A stretch of DNA of 64,000 bases from Streptomyces sp. NBC_00223 (GCF_036199905.1 NZ_CP108109.1:434001-498000); one strand, 5' to 3'. Positions 7,887-16,025 are shown, numbered from the stretch's first letter. Made by a program: numbers and translations. The notes: generated from the sequence alone by a model not told the origin.

Positions 7887-8732
7887 TCACGTGGCAGGGG
7901 TCCTGATCAGCACCGAGTTGGACACGATGGGGACCGGCGAAGGGAGTTGGACATAGTCCGTCTCGGGGTCCCTTGTCTTCTTGGCGTTCTGGTACGCGTC
8001 GCTGTCCATCAGCACCACGAACACTGATCGCTCGGACCCTGGCGTGGTCTTGTCGAGAAGAGCCGGGTACGGGTATTTGCCGGGCCCGTCGCTCAGGTCG
8101 TATCTCAACGTGTAGTGCACGTGCGGATCGGCCGCGGTACCGGCGACTTTGCGCACGACCCAGGAGAGATAGTGACCGGGCGCGAGCACACACGACACCG
8201 TGGCCGTGACGTGCGCCGCGGAACGCGTCGGCGGGCCGTCCAGCTTGAGAACGACGTCCTTGCTCGACGTGCCGCACACGGGAACGGAACCGGACGGGGG
8301 GACGGCGGACTCCGTCGGGTTGGCGGCCGACGTCCCGTTCGGGCTGCTCACATACGTCGGCTTGTTCTCTGCTTGGGTCCGGCCGTCGCTGCCGGATCCG
8401 GAGACGAGGGGAACCACGATGGCGGTGACCAACGTCCCGAAGAGCGTGATCAACGCAGCCAGCACCGTGCTCTTCCCGCCGGCGCCCAGGCTGTCGTACT
8501 GGTCTGCCAGCCGTCGCCATAAGGATCTGCGTGGCGGGCTGCCGCTCCCACTGCCGGCGGACCCGGACGGACCGACCCCGGCCCGTGTCCGCCGTGGGTT
8601 CCGGAACCTGCACGCACGGCTGCCTTCGTAGGCGGCTGTTCCCAAACCCTCCCGCCCAGGCCCCGGACGGCCGCCCGGCTCGAAGAACCGCCACCCGGCA
8701 ACACGCCACGACGTCGGCCTCGGACTTGTCAC
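7887..8732 (-). CDS. membrane-anchored protein of unknown function
   Basis: One transmembrane segment (KSTVLAALITLFGTLVTAIV) separates a short basic cytoplasmic part (RRSLWRRLADQYDSLGAGG) from an extracytoplasmic domain of about 150 residues with a Ser/Pro-rich linker and two cysteines (VPVCGTSS, ATVSCVLAPG). I do not recognise the domain. The start is uncertain: a GTG at 8732 and a TTG at 8645 are both possible, and the frame remains open to 8888, where it would overlap the divergent gene at 8836. The conserved-looking part begins near 8580. Confidence 0.5.
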   Translation of the reverse strand: MTSPRPTSWRVAGWRFFEPGGRPGPGREGLGTAAYEGSRACRFRNPRRTRAGVGPSGSAGSGSGSPPRRSLWRRLADQYDSLGAGGKSTVLAALITLFGTLVTAIVVPLVSGSGSDGRTQAENKPTYVSSPNGTSAANPTESAVPPSGSVPVCGTSSKDVVLKLDGPPTRSAAHVTATVSCVLAPGHYLSWVVRKVAGTAADPHVHYTLRYDLSDGPGKYPYPALLDKTTPGSERSVFVVLMDSDAYQNAKKTRDPETDYVQLPSPVPIVSNSVLIRTPAT

Positions 8733-8835
8733 CGGCCGGCCCCGCCGCCGACCTGCCCACCACAAGACAGGCACCAGGCCCCGACGCACTGCTTGAACAA
8801 GAAACCCGTAGGCCCGGGCGCCGCTACCCGGCAAT

Positions 8836-9219
8836 ATGGGTCCGATGAAGGATCTGCCCCCCGGCCTTCCGCCGGAAGACTCCCGCAAGTGGCACCGCCG
8901 CCGATGGTGGGACCAGCTGGGCTATCTGCGTGTGCGTTCCCTGGCAAACCCGAGTTGGGTCAGAGACATGCCGTGGCTGATCACGTGGTTGCGACGCGAG
9001 CGCTCAACCGCCCTCCCAACAGATCACGCCCTCTACGACAAAGCAATCACCGCAGCTCTGAGCTATGCACGGACTCCCAGCCGCAGCCAGTCACCAGAAG
9101 CAGAACGCGCCTGGGATCAAGTACTCGAACCCATCGATGAGTTGCTGACGCGACGGCAGGCAAGGCACCTTGAGGAAGTCCACAAAGCTCAAGCCGAGCA
9201 ACGCAACCCAAGTTCCTGA
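8836..9219 (+). CDS. hypothetical protein
   Basis: A 127-residue hydrophilic protein rich in Trp, Arg and Glu (DSRKWHRRRWWDQLGYLRVR; C-terminal RQARHLEEVHKAQAEQRNPSS). No signal peptide, membrane segment or motif that I recognise. The amino-acid composition is that of a folded, helical protein rather than a GC-rich shadow frame, and no competing frame is better. Start chosen at the first ATG; a second ATG lies four codons in. Confidence 0.45.
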   Translation: MGPMKDLPPGLPPEDSRKWHRRRWWDQLGYLRVRSLANPSWVRDMPWLITWLRRERSTALPTDHALYDKAITAALSYARTPSRSQSPEAERAWDQVLEPIDELLTRRQARHLEEVHKAQAEQRNPSS

Positions 9220-9254
9220 CCTCGTCACGAGCGCTCAGATGTCAAACGACAAGC

Positions 9255-9443
9255 TCAAGTCACCCCTCGGGGGGCGGAGTCGTTGTGGAAGTTGTCCGGG
9301 GACACCACCTGCGAGACGGACGGCTTGTGCGCCGGAGCGCCGGCGACCTCGGGGGCGGCCGGGACTTCCGGAGCGATGTCGTTGAACTGGTTGTCGGGGT
9401 TGACGGTTGCGGCGTTCTCCGCCGGCGGGATGTCGGTGCTCAC
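9255..9443 (-). CDS. small acidic peptide with a two-copy PDN repeat
   Basis: A 62-residue peptide starting MSTDIPPAENAATVNPDNQ. It contains two diverged copies of a motif: VNPDNQFNDIAPE and VSPDNFHNDSAPR. A textbook ribosome binding site (AGGAGG, then five bases, then GTG at 9443) supports expression. Short Streptomyces proteins with serial 'DNHMP' repeats, often annotated as 'sigma-like', have the same style; they and some RiPP precursors share short repeats in a disordered peptide. No modifying enzyme is adjacent, so function is open. Confidence 0.55.
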   Translation of the reverse strand: MSTDIPPAENAATVNPDNQFNDIAPEVPAAPEVAGAPAHKPSVSQVVSPDNFHNDSAPRGVT

Positions 9444-9680
9444 GATGTCCTCCTACGCCTGGGGGCATGACGGTGCCGTACCTCCGGCGGCGACCCCGTG
9501 GACCGCCGAACGGCATTTCATCGCAGCGATGCAGTCGTTCGGATAGACGCCGTCCGACCGGCGACCGGTTCCGTGGCACGATGCCCTCGGCCACCACGAC
9601 ACGGAGGTCCGAACGCCCACTCGTAAGCGGGATCAGAAAACAGGTTCTGACCTTGACTCTGTCGGTGATCTTGGACGCGG

Positions 9681-9881
9681 TCAGGTGCCGAGGGTGCGCC
9701 AGGACTTGGGCCGGGGTAACCCCTGCTGGTCCAGGAGGGTCTGGAAGGCGGTCGGCGGTCTCGGTGATGAGGCTTCCTCGGTCGCTGACAGGCTGCTGAG
9801 TCGTTCGATATTCACGGCGATGGCCGTGAGGACGTGTTGCAGGTGGGCTTTCGGCCGGCCTCGGTAGCGGCAGTGGCGCAT
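9681..9881 (-). pseudogene. transposase C-terminal remnant (IS1182-type)
   Basis: The minus strand encodes MRHCRYRGRPKAHLQHVLTA, then IAVNIERLSSLS and a C-terminal FQTLLDQQGLPRPKSWRTLGT. This is the end of an IS1182/IS5-type transposase (R-x-RGRPKAHLQHVLTAIAVNIERL). The DDE catalytic part is absent. The frame continues upstream into unrelated coding sequence (9882-10060), so the insertion sequence decayed and recombined. Confidence 0.7.
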
Positions 9882-10060
9882 CCTTGAGGGCGAATCGGGT
9901 GAGCAATTCGCGCGGAACGATGACGAATCCCTCGTTCGGGGCGGTGTCCTTGAGTTGCGCGACATCATCCGGATCGGTGGCGGCCTCGCCCTGTACGAGG
10001 ATCTCGCCGCTGTCCAGATCCGTGCGCCGTGAGATGCTGGAAACAGCGGTACGGGCTGGG
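9882..10060 (-). pseudogene. fragment of an unrelated hypothetical protein
   Basis: In the same minus frame as the transposase remnant, the sequence reads ISRRTDLDSGEILVQGEAAT, then DPDDVAQLKDTAPNEGFVIV and PRELLTRFALKDA. It looks like the C-terminal part of a small folded protein of unknown family, cut at its 3' side by the transposase remnant. Confidence 0.35.
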
Positions 10061-10068
10061 CGGACAGT

Positions 10069-10419
10069 GTGCAGAGGTTCGTAGGGACAGCGGTCCTCGG
10101 GGGACGAGTGGGAGGCAGCAGGCTTCCTGTGGAGAATGCGGGCGACCACGATCTTTGTCTCTTCATCGAGCCGTACGGTGAGTACTACTGGCTGAAACCC
10201 GGGGAAGTCTTCACCGTCGTACCGGATGTCGACGGAATCGATGTCTGGTTCTCCACTGTCGTCTGGCGCGAGGGCATCACGGTGTGGCTCTACGAGGAGG
10301 GCGACCCGGCCAAGGTCGTCCTGGAGTACACGGTGATCGACTCCAATGGCACCCGGTTGGAGTGCGGCCACCAGAAGCCGCCGGGGTCAGCTGACTCCCA
10401 CGTGGCTGAGCCGGGTTGA
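10069..10419 (+). CDS. small hypothetical protein
   Basis: A frame of 116 residues whose central part (LCLFIEPYGEYYWLKPGEVF, VWFSTVVWREGITVWLYEEG) is clearly protein-like: alternating hydrophobic strands with conserved-looking glycine and acidic turns. Similar small beta-rich proteins accompany SMI1-type genes in Streptomyces, but I cannot name a family. The true start is probably a GTG downstream of 10069 (for example the codon before ENAGDHD). It overlaps the 5' side of the remnant frame on the other strand. Confidence 0.5.
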   Translation: MQRFVGTAVLGGRVGGSRLPVENAGDHDLCLFIEPYGEYYWLKPGEVFTVVPDVDGIDVWFSTVVWREGITVWLYEEGDPAKVVLEYTVIDSNGTRLECGHQKPPGSADSHVAEPG

Positions 10420-10607
10420 ACCTGTCGGTCACCCGGGGCACTTGAACGCCGTTACGGGACAGCCCGTACTCCGGCGTGCCGGAAATCGGTGATCACGCCG
10501 TGGACGGCCACGTCCTCGGTGAGCCAGGCGCGCCGGGCGGCGGCCGGGGCCGTCACCGGCCCTTGCCCGCCGCCACCGGACGCCCTCGTGGTTCGAACTG
10601 CCCGGTT
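10420..10607. other. region downstream of the lasso methyltransferase gene
   Basis: Nothing gene-like is visible here; it is the 3' flank of the lasso operon on the minus strand. Confidence 0.3.
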
Positions 10608-11654
10608 CTACCAGGTGAGCCGCAGTCTCCAGCCCGCCCCGTCCGGCCCGTCGACCGGGGTGAGGGTGGGGGTGTAGTCGTCGCGGGCCGGGCGTCCAGC
10701 GGTGTTCCAGCCGTTGATCCAGCCGCGGACGATGTCCAGGGAAAGGGAGTTCGGGGAGTCGGCGATGAGCCGGCCGCCTTTGGTGAGGGCGGCGGCGGAG
10801 CTGGGGGTGGAGTGTCCGAACGCCGTCTCCCCGTCGAGCCGGGCGACGGTGAGACCAGGGTCTGCGGTCGCGGCAGCCCAGTACTGGAGCGGCTTCCAAG
10901 GCGCCTCAGTGGCGGCGGGTTCGGTGTGGGCGGGGTCACTGAGACGTTCCAGGGTGGCGCGGGCACCGGAATGGTGCCAGTCGTCGCGGTCCCGCCAGGC
11001 GATAGAGACCCAGCGGTGATCGGGCACCCGGGTTTCCCAGTCGATCCAGCGGCCGGGAAGCTCCAGGTCGGCTTTCGGGGAAGGGGTGGCGTCGATGTAG
11101 TTGCCGCCGGTGATGGCCTCGACCTCGGGGCGGCCGCCAGTGACACGGATGACGGCGAGCACGGTCAGGTCGGGTACGGGGGCGACGGGAAGGGTGGAAA
11201 CGATCCGGCCCTCCTCGGCGCTCTGGTCCACCCATGCCTTCGGCAGGAGCGGCGGCGCGCACCAGGCGCCGATCCGGTCGTACGGTGCTGCGGCCGGGTA
11301 CCCGGCGGTGCCGTCGGCGGTGTGGCAGCGGATCTGGGTGAGACCGCGCCGGTGGTGGATGAGGTTGGCCCAGCGGGTGAGGTAGCCGTTGATGTCCGCG
11401 CTGGTCACCGACCCCGCCGGGCCGACGAGGTGGGCGATGAGGGCGCCCGAGTAGCCCGAACCGGTGCCGATCTCCAGCACGTTCATGCCTTCGGCGACGG
11501 CCAGGTGGGAGACGTCGCGGTGGACGAAGACGGGGTTGGTGCGGTGCACAGTGGGGCCGCGCCCGTCGTGGTGGGTGTAGTGCTTCTCCGGCACGGCCTC
11601 GGCGGCCTGGGCAACCTCCGGGGCGATCGGGACATCGACGGCGGGTGCGCTCAA
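10608..11654 (-). CDS. PIMT-like O-methyltransferase of a lasso peptide cluster
   Basis: A 348-residue protein. Residues 1-220 resemble protein-L-isoaspartate O-methyltransferase: THHDGRGPTVHRTNPVFV, then the SAM-binding motif NVLEIGTGSGYSGAL (58-72) and SVTSADINGYLTRWA. A further 120 residues follow, longer than repair PIMTs of about 210-230 residues. PIMT homologues encoded with lasso peptides (cellulonodin-2, lihuanodin) methyl-esterify a ring aspartate, which then closes to an aspartimide. The precursor here has D-T in the predicted ring, supporting the same role. Last gene of the minus-strand lasso operon, 85 bases after B2. ATG at 11654. Confidence 0.88.
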   Translation of the reverse strand: MSAPAVDVPIAPEVAQAAEAVPEKHYTHHDGRGPTVHRTNPVFVHRDVSHLAVAEGMNVLEIGTGSGYSGALIAHLVGPAGSVTSADINGYLTRWANLIHHRRGLTQIRCHTADGTAGYPAAAPYDRIGAWCAPPLLPKAWVDQSAEEGRIVSTLPVAPVPDLTVLAVIRVTGGRPEVEAITGGNYIDATPSPKADLELPGRWIDWETRVPDHRWVSIAWRDRDDWHHSGARATLERLSDPAHTEPAATEAPWKPLQYWAAATADPGLTVARLDGETAFGHSTPSSAAALTKGGRLIADSPNSLSLDIVRGWINGWNTAGRPARDDYTPTLTPVDGPDGAGWRLRLTW

Positions 11655-11739
11655 CGCTGTTCACTCCTTCGAGTGGTTGGGGAACTCGTGTGCTCAACCG
11701 GCCCGGCCGGGTGAAAGACACGTCCGGGCGGCGTCTTGA

Positions 11740-12171
11740 TCAGATCGAGAGAGCGGTGTGGTGGTGCCAGCCACCTTCCGTGTATTCGCCGACCGGGCCG
11801 TGACCGGGGAGTTCGGCCCAGGCGTGGTACTCCACCGGCGGAGGGGTGAAGCGGGCACCTAGGCACCAGGTGAGGTGCCGACGCAGGATCGCCGCGGCCA
11901 GCACGGCGCCAAGGCTCGACTCCATGCAGGCGATCCTCACTGGCCAGCGTCGGCCGACGTACCGCACCGCCGCCACCAACTCCTCGGCGTGCCCAGGGGT
12001 GAGGGGGCGGCGGCCGAAGCGCCGGGCGAAGCGTACGACACGGGCGGTGTGCCGAAACGGCAGCCGCAGCAGCACCACAGCGGCCGCCAGGCCGATCCGG
12101 GCCGCCGACCGCTCGGCGAAGGTTCCGGATCGGAAGGCCGTGTACACCTGAATGACTGTCACTGCCACCAC
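11740..12171 (-). CDS. lasso peptide leader peptidase B2 (transglutaminase-like)
   Basis: A 143-residue protein of the lasso B2 / transglutaminase-core family. The catalytic cysteine is C82 in PVRIACMESSLGAVLAAAIL and the histidine is H116 in VEYHAWAELPGHG, with the acidic partner likely in the following VGEYTEGG segment. It removes the leader peptide from precursor A, delivered by the RRE protein B1. The start overlaps the B1 stop by 13 bases, so the two are translationally coupled. GTG at 12171 or one of the in-frame GTGs just after it. Confidence 0.9.
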   Translation of the reverse strand: MVAVTVIQVYTAFRSGTFAERSAARIGLAAAVVLLRLPFRHTARVVRFARRFGRRPLTPGHAEELVAAVRYVGRRWPVRIACMESSLGAVLAAAILRRHLTWCLGARFTPPPVEYHAWAELPGHGPVGEYTEGGWHHHTALSI

Positions 12172-12464
12172 CCCCAGCGGAACCGGCGTCGTCGCGAGGT
12201 GGTGAGCTGCCCGTCCGTGGCCAGCCCGGCGGCGGTCAGGGCGTCGGCCACCGTGGTGATGTCGGCCGCCGCCCGACTGGAGGTGAGGCCGTAGTGCTCG
12301 GCGTACTGCTCGGCCGCCTCCTCACGGGTGACGGAGGCGCAGAGGAGCATCACGGCCGCCGCGGCGGTCGAGGTCAGGTGCGTCCATCGGCCTGTGTGCT
12401 CATTCAAAACGGCGCCGCCATCGTCGGTCAGGACCAGGTGGGCTTCCTCACGCAGCTGCCACAC
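12159..12464 (-). CDS. lasso peptide RRE protein B1 (PqqD-like)
   Basis: A 101-residue PqqD-fold RiPP recognition element: LVLTDDGGAVLNEHTGRWTH gives the beta-strand ladder and wHTH helices follow (AAAVMLLCASVTREEAAEQY). In split lasso systems this binds the leader through its YxxP motif and hands it to B2. It overlaps the C gene end by 17 bases and B2 by 13, so B1, B2 and C form one compact unit. The ATG at 12464 is in the body of the C gene. Confidence 0.88.
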   Translation of the reverse strand: MWQLREEAHLVLTDDGGAVLNEHTGRWTHLTSTAAAAVMLLCASVTREEAAEQYAEHYGLTSSRAAADITTVADALTAAGLATDGQLTTSRRRRFRWGWWQ

Positions 12465-14280
12465 GGCCGATCGCCTCCTCCCACCACTCGGTGGGGCGGA
12501 TGTCGAGCTGCCGCAGCCACACCTCGGCCGTAACTGCCAGGTGCACCGATCCCTGTGGGGCGCGCTGCCCCTCTGCGGCCCGCTGGACCGCTGCGGCGAC
12601 CGCCCCGGAGCCGGCCAGGCCGAGGGCGGCCAAGCGAGAGGCGGGGCCGAGCAGTGCGCCGATGACAGCGGCGTGCTCGCGCAGGCCGGCGTAGGAGACG
12701 CCGTTGAAGCCGCCCTTCGTCACCCGCTCCAACACAAAGGTAGGGACGGGCCCAGCAGGGAAGGCAGAGGCCAGCAGCGGCTTGAACCGGCCCGGGGCGC
12801 AGCGCTGTTCAGGCGGGACGGCCAGGCAGGCGCGGATAACCTCGTTGTCCAGATAGGGGGCGGCAAGCTCGGTGCCGAACTCTCCCTCGGCCAGGGCCCG
12901 CCACCCACCCATGTCGGCACCGAGGCGGAGCAGGTCCTGACGGTCCGTCCATGCGGCCAGCCGTCCTGCCGCCGCGGTGAGGCTGTCGGCGGCCTGGTCC
13001 AAGGCGTCGGCGAGCTGGGCGCGGGCCTGCGGGGCCATCCAAGTGGCAGTGGCCAGCAGCGGCGTCCAGGTCTGCGGCGGCCGGTGGTCCGGGTCCCAAG
13101 GGCGGGCCGGGCGTCGCAGCTCAACAGCGGCAAGCCGGAGCGAGCCGGCCCCGGTCGTACGGGCCGCGGGGCGGGCCCGGCGCAGCACCCTCCACACCGA
13201 GGTGCGGCCGATGCGGGCGCGGGCCTGTGCGTGGGCGAAAGCCGCTCGGTACGAGCGTTGGCGCAGCAGGTCGGGCAGGTAACCGGTCGCGGACAGCACG
13301 GTGTCCCCGCCCGTACCGGTGAAGTGCAGCCCAGGGCCCCGGTCGGCAGCGGCGGCGGCCAACACCGCGCGCTTGATCGCCGCGGTGGCCGCGTAGGGGT
13401 TCGGGGCATCGGTGGCGGGCAGGTGGCGGATGTCATGCAGACCGCTGTAATAGACGGTGTCCGCGCTGCCCGTGACGACGCGGTGCCGCAGGCCCGGAAC
13501 GGCTGCGGCGGTGCGGCGGGCGAAGGAGAGGTCATCGTTGCGGATGCGCGGATCGGAGAACGTCGTCGCTGTCACCGGTCCGTGCCCGGCCGCCAAGCAG
13601 GCCAGGGTGGTGGAGTCCAGCCCGGCCAGATCGGAGCTCACCGGTCGGCGGCCGTCGAGGCGGGCCGCGACCGCGAGCCGCAGCGCCGCCCCGACCGCCG
13701 GGGCCGCCTCCTCCAGCGAGACCGGCTCGTATTCGGCGGGCTCATACCGTTCGAGGGTCGGGACGCCGACGTCGATGCGCAGCAAGCATCCGGGCGGGAC
13801 TCGGTGCACGTCGCGGAAGAACGACCGCTCGGCGAGGATGTCCGGCTGCCCGAGGGCCAGATACGCCGCCAGCGCCACCGGATCGACCGGCGCGGCGTCA
13901 AGAGCGGCCAGTGCGGAGGCCGCGCTTGCCCACCATGTCCCGCCGCCCAAGGCCCGCCAATAGACCGGGTGCTGCCCTGCCAGATCCCCGCACACCACGG
14001 TGAGCGGCCCATACTCCGCAACCACCAGGTAGGAGCCGGGCCAGCCGGTGAGCTCCCGCCAGCGGCCCGTCCGTACCGCCCCCAGGGCGGAGGCGAGCTG
14101 AACGTCATCGGCCCCGCACTGTCCGACCACAGCCAGCGCGGTATCTCCCGCGCGAACTGTTCTCACCCGGTCTGCAGGCCGGCCCACGGACCACACCGCG
14201 TCCAAGTCAGGCACTTTCCGGCCGGCCAGCGGCCGGACGGCGGGTGCCGAACGGCCCGCCCACCCTGTACACCACCTCAC
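12448..14280 (-). CDS. lasso cyclase C (asparagine-synthetase-like)
   Basis: A 610-residue protein with an N-terminal glutaminase-like fold lacking the catalytic Cys2 and a C-terminal AsnB synthetase domain. The PP-loop is SSDLAGLDSTT (215-225), slightly shorter than the usual SGGLDS, and the second nucleotide element is FTGTGGDTVLS. The enzyme adenylates the side-chain carboxylate of the acceptor Asp in the core and forms the isopeptide bond with Gly1. GTG at 14280 is preceded by GGGGTGAG. Gene lies 95 bases behind precursor A with a hairpin between. Confidence 0.9.
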   Translation of the reverse strand: MRWCTGWAGRSAPAVRPLAGRKVPDLDAVWSVGRPADRVRTVRAGDTALAVVGQCGADDVQLASALGAVRTGRWRELTGWPGSYLVVAEYGPLTVVCGDLAGQHPVYWRALGGGTWWASAASALAALDAAPVDPVALAAYLALGQPDILAERSFFRDVHRVPPGCLLRIDVGVPTLERYEPAEYEPVSLEEAAPAVGAALRLAVAARLDGRRPVSSDLAGLDSTTLACLAAGHGPVTATTFSDPRIRNDDLSFARRTAAAVPGLRHRVVTGSADTVYYSGLHDIRHLPATDAPNPYAATAAIKRAVLAAAAADRGPGLHFTGTGGDTVLSATGYLPDLLRQRSYRAAFAHAQARARIGRTSVWRVLRRARPAARTTGAGSLRLAAVELRRPARPWDPDHRPPQTWTPLLATATWMAPQARAQLADALDQAADSLTAAAGRLAAWTDRQDLLRLGADMGGWRALAEGEFGTELAAPYLDNEVIRACLAVPPEQRCAPGRFKPLLASAFPAGPVPTFVLERVTKGGFNGVSYAGLREHAAVIGALLGPASRLAALGLAGSGAVAAAVQRAAEGQRAPQGSVHLAVTAEVWLRQLDIRPTEWWEEAIGRVAAA

Positions 14281-14315
14281 GTCAACTCACCCCAAATTTC
14301 TCTGTCCTGGAAGCG

Positions 14316-14344
14316 GGCGGGCCGGGCCCGGGGCACGGCCCGCC
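14316..14344 (-). terminator. hairpin between lasso precursor and cyclase genes (attenuator)
   Basis: A perfect 9-bp stem (GGCGGGCCG at 14316-14324, complement at 14336-14344) with an 11-base loop in the 95-base gap between genes A and C. Precursor genes are often followed by a leaky terminator that raises precursor mRNA over enzyme mRNA; that role here is inferred. Confidence 0.5.
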
Positions 14345-14375
14345 TCCCCGGACCCGGCCCTGAATCGTGTCGGCG

Positions 14376-14507
14376 TCAGTCGTCCTGCGACTTGACGTAC
14401 TGGGTGTCGTCCGCGGTGTCGAAGTTGTTCGACCCCAGCGTCACTTCGGCAACGGCGCCGGCGTCCAGCACGACGGGCGCGACGTAGACCGGAACGTTCT
14501 GCTCCAT
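14376..14507 (-). CDS. lasso peptide precursor A
   Basis: A 43-residue precursor too small for most gene callers. The leader is 24 residues and has the B1-binding YxxP motif (Y8-V-A-P11), a glycine at 17 and the conserved Thr at -2 (VTL before the cut). The predicted core is GSNNFDTADDTQYVKSQDD, 19 residues: Gly1 would be joined to Asp9, giving a 9-residue ring. The ring contains D6-T7, the type of site made into an aspartimide by PIMT-like enzymes; a second D-T pair (D10-T11) follows the ring. Ribosome binding site GGAGGTGAG precedes the ATG at 14507. Cut site and ring size are predictions. Confidence 0.88.
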   Translation of the reverse strand: MEQNVPVYVAPVVLDAGAVAEVTLGSNNFDTADDTQYVKSQDD

Positions 14508-14620
14508 GGCACTCACCTCCCTCGCAAGCTCTCTCGATGGCGGACTGTCCGTCACCGGTGTTCTGCGAAGAGTGAATCGCGCGGAGGGATCGGCCGGTAC
14601 CGTGGAGGACGAGCGGAGCG

Positions 14621-14635
14621 GTATATCCGGTATAC
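14621..14635. promoter_or_regulatory. GTATA-N5-TATAC inverted repeat between lasso operon and regulator
   Basis: Perfect 5-bp arms (14621-14625 and 14631-14635) centred 20 bases before the regulator's ATG and 120 bases before precursor A. The position suits an operator or the -10 region of the regulator gene. A role in cluster control is inferred. Confidence 0.4.
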
Positions 14636-14648
14636 GAGGCGGGCACCG

Positions 14649-16025
14649 ATGCCGAAGCGCACACCGAACCACCAACTCAAAGGCCTCTTGGACGAGGCCA
14701 GGCTGACGTACGAGTCCACCGCCCGGACGATCCGTGCCGTCGCAGCCGAACTCGGTGAGGACCTACAGACCAACAAGTCCGGCGTGCACCACTGGGTGAG
14801 CTACGGCGCTGTACCCGAGGAACCCGCGGCCCGCTGCCTCGCCGAAGCCCTCTCCCGCCGCCTTGGCCGCCGCATCACCCTCCACGATCTGGGAGTTCCT
14901 TCCCTGACCCCGCGTGAGGATGACAGCATCGGACTGGCCCTCGGCCCGGACCCGGTCGAGGTACTCGCGACGATCGGAGAGGCTGACGTGCGCCGACGCC
15001 GGTTCCTGACCGCCTCCGCCTACTCCATGGCTGCCACCGTGCTGCCGCTGGGCTACGTCGAGGAGATGGCCGAGCGCACCGCCGCAGCCCGCCGGGGAGC
15101 GACCGTCGGTGCCGCGGAGGTCACCGCGGTACGCGACATGGTGGCGATGTTCACCGAGATGGACGAACGTCTCGGCGGTCGGCACGGCCGCTCCGCATTC
15201 GTGCAGTACCTCATCACCGATGTCGCTCCGCTCTGCCGGAGCCGCTTCCACAACGAGGAACTGCGGCGCCGAATGCTCTCCGTTGCCTCCTCCGCCGCCC
15301 ACCTCGCAGGATGGAAGGCGTACGACTCCGGGGAGCAGGGGCTCGCGCAGCGCTACTACATGCAGTCCTTCGCCCTGGCCGTCGAGTCCGGCGAGCCCGG
15401 GCAGGACGGGTTCGTCATGCGCACCATGTCCCAGCAAGGCATGAAACTCCACCGGCCCGAACGTTGCCTGGACCTGGCGGAGACCGGGCTGGCCAGGGCC
15501 GCAGGGTACGTTCCCGCCCGCGTCGAGGCGCTGTTTCACATCACCCGAGCCCACGCTCTGGCCAATGCCGGCCGGCGCACGGCAGCCGTCGCCGAAATCG
15601 AAGCCGCCCGGGCCGCCCTGGATGCCGGCCGCGGAGAGGACGTGCCGTTCTGGGCCCTGGCCTGGGGTCCGCCGGAGGCCACCGTCACCTCCCGAACGGC
15701 CAAGGTCCTCGAAGCCCTGGGCGATCATCGCCGCGCCGGACAGCACTACGTTCGCGCCGCAGCCTCTCGTCCGGTCGGCACCTACGCGCGCATCGTCGCC
15801 CTGGACCTCGTGGCCGCTGCCGAGTCCCAGCTCAAGCAGGGCGGCGTCGAAGAAGCCTGCGCCACCTGGTCGCGGGCAATGGACCACATGGACGGTGTCG
15901 CCTCCGCCCGCACCCGCAGAGCGGTTCGCACGATGCGCCGCGGTCTGGCCCCCTACCGCACCCGTGGGCTGCGCTGCGCAGCCGAACTCGATGAACGCGC
16001 CATCAGCTTCCTCGCCTCCGTCTGA
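14649..16025 (+). CDS. Streptomyces-type transcriptional regulator with TPR-like domain
   Basis: A 458-residue protein. The N-terminus (NHQLKGLLDEARLTYESTAR, then TNKSGVHHWVSYGAVPEEPA) is an XRE-like helix-turn-helix variant typical of Streptomyces; a linker with a hydrophobic RRRFLTASAYSMAATVLPLG segment follows, and residues of about 130-458 form TPR-like helical repeats (FALAVESGEPGQDGFVMRTM, HRPERCLDLAETGLARAAGY). It is divergent from the lasso operon with 141 bases between starts, so it is the candidate pathway regulator. Start ATG at 14649 with GAGGCGGG upstream. Confidence 0.75.
   Translation: MPKRTPNHQLKGLLDEARLTYESTARTIRAVAAELGEDLQTNKSGVHHWVSYGAVPEEPAARCLAEALSRRLGRRITLHDLGVPSLTPREDDSIGLALGPDPVEVLATIGEADVRRRRFLTASAYSMAATVLPLGYVEEMAERTAAARRGATVGAAEVTAVRDMVAMFTEMDERLGGRHGRSAFVQYLITDVAPLCRSRFHNEELRRRMLSVASSAAHLAGWKAYDSGEQGLAQRYYMQSFALAVESGEPGQDGFVMRTMSQQGMKLHRPERCLDLAETGLARAAGYVPARVEALFHITRAHALANAGRRTAAVAEIEAARAALDAGRGEDVPFWALAWGPPEATVTSRTAKVLEALGDHRRAGQHYVRAAASRPVGTYARIVALDLVAAAESQLKQGGVEEACATWSRAMDHMDGVASARTRRAVRTMRRGLAPYRTRGLRCAAELDERAISFLASV

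Noticed and set aside
12328..14487. A 719-codon open frame opposite the lasso cyclase gene
   Set aside because: It is antisense to a clear asparagine-synthetase-like gene and has shadow-frame composition.
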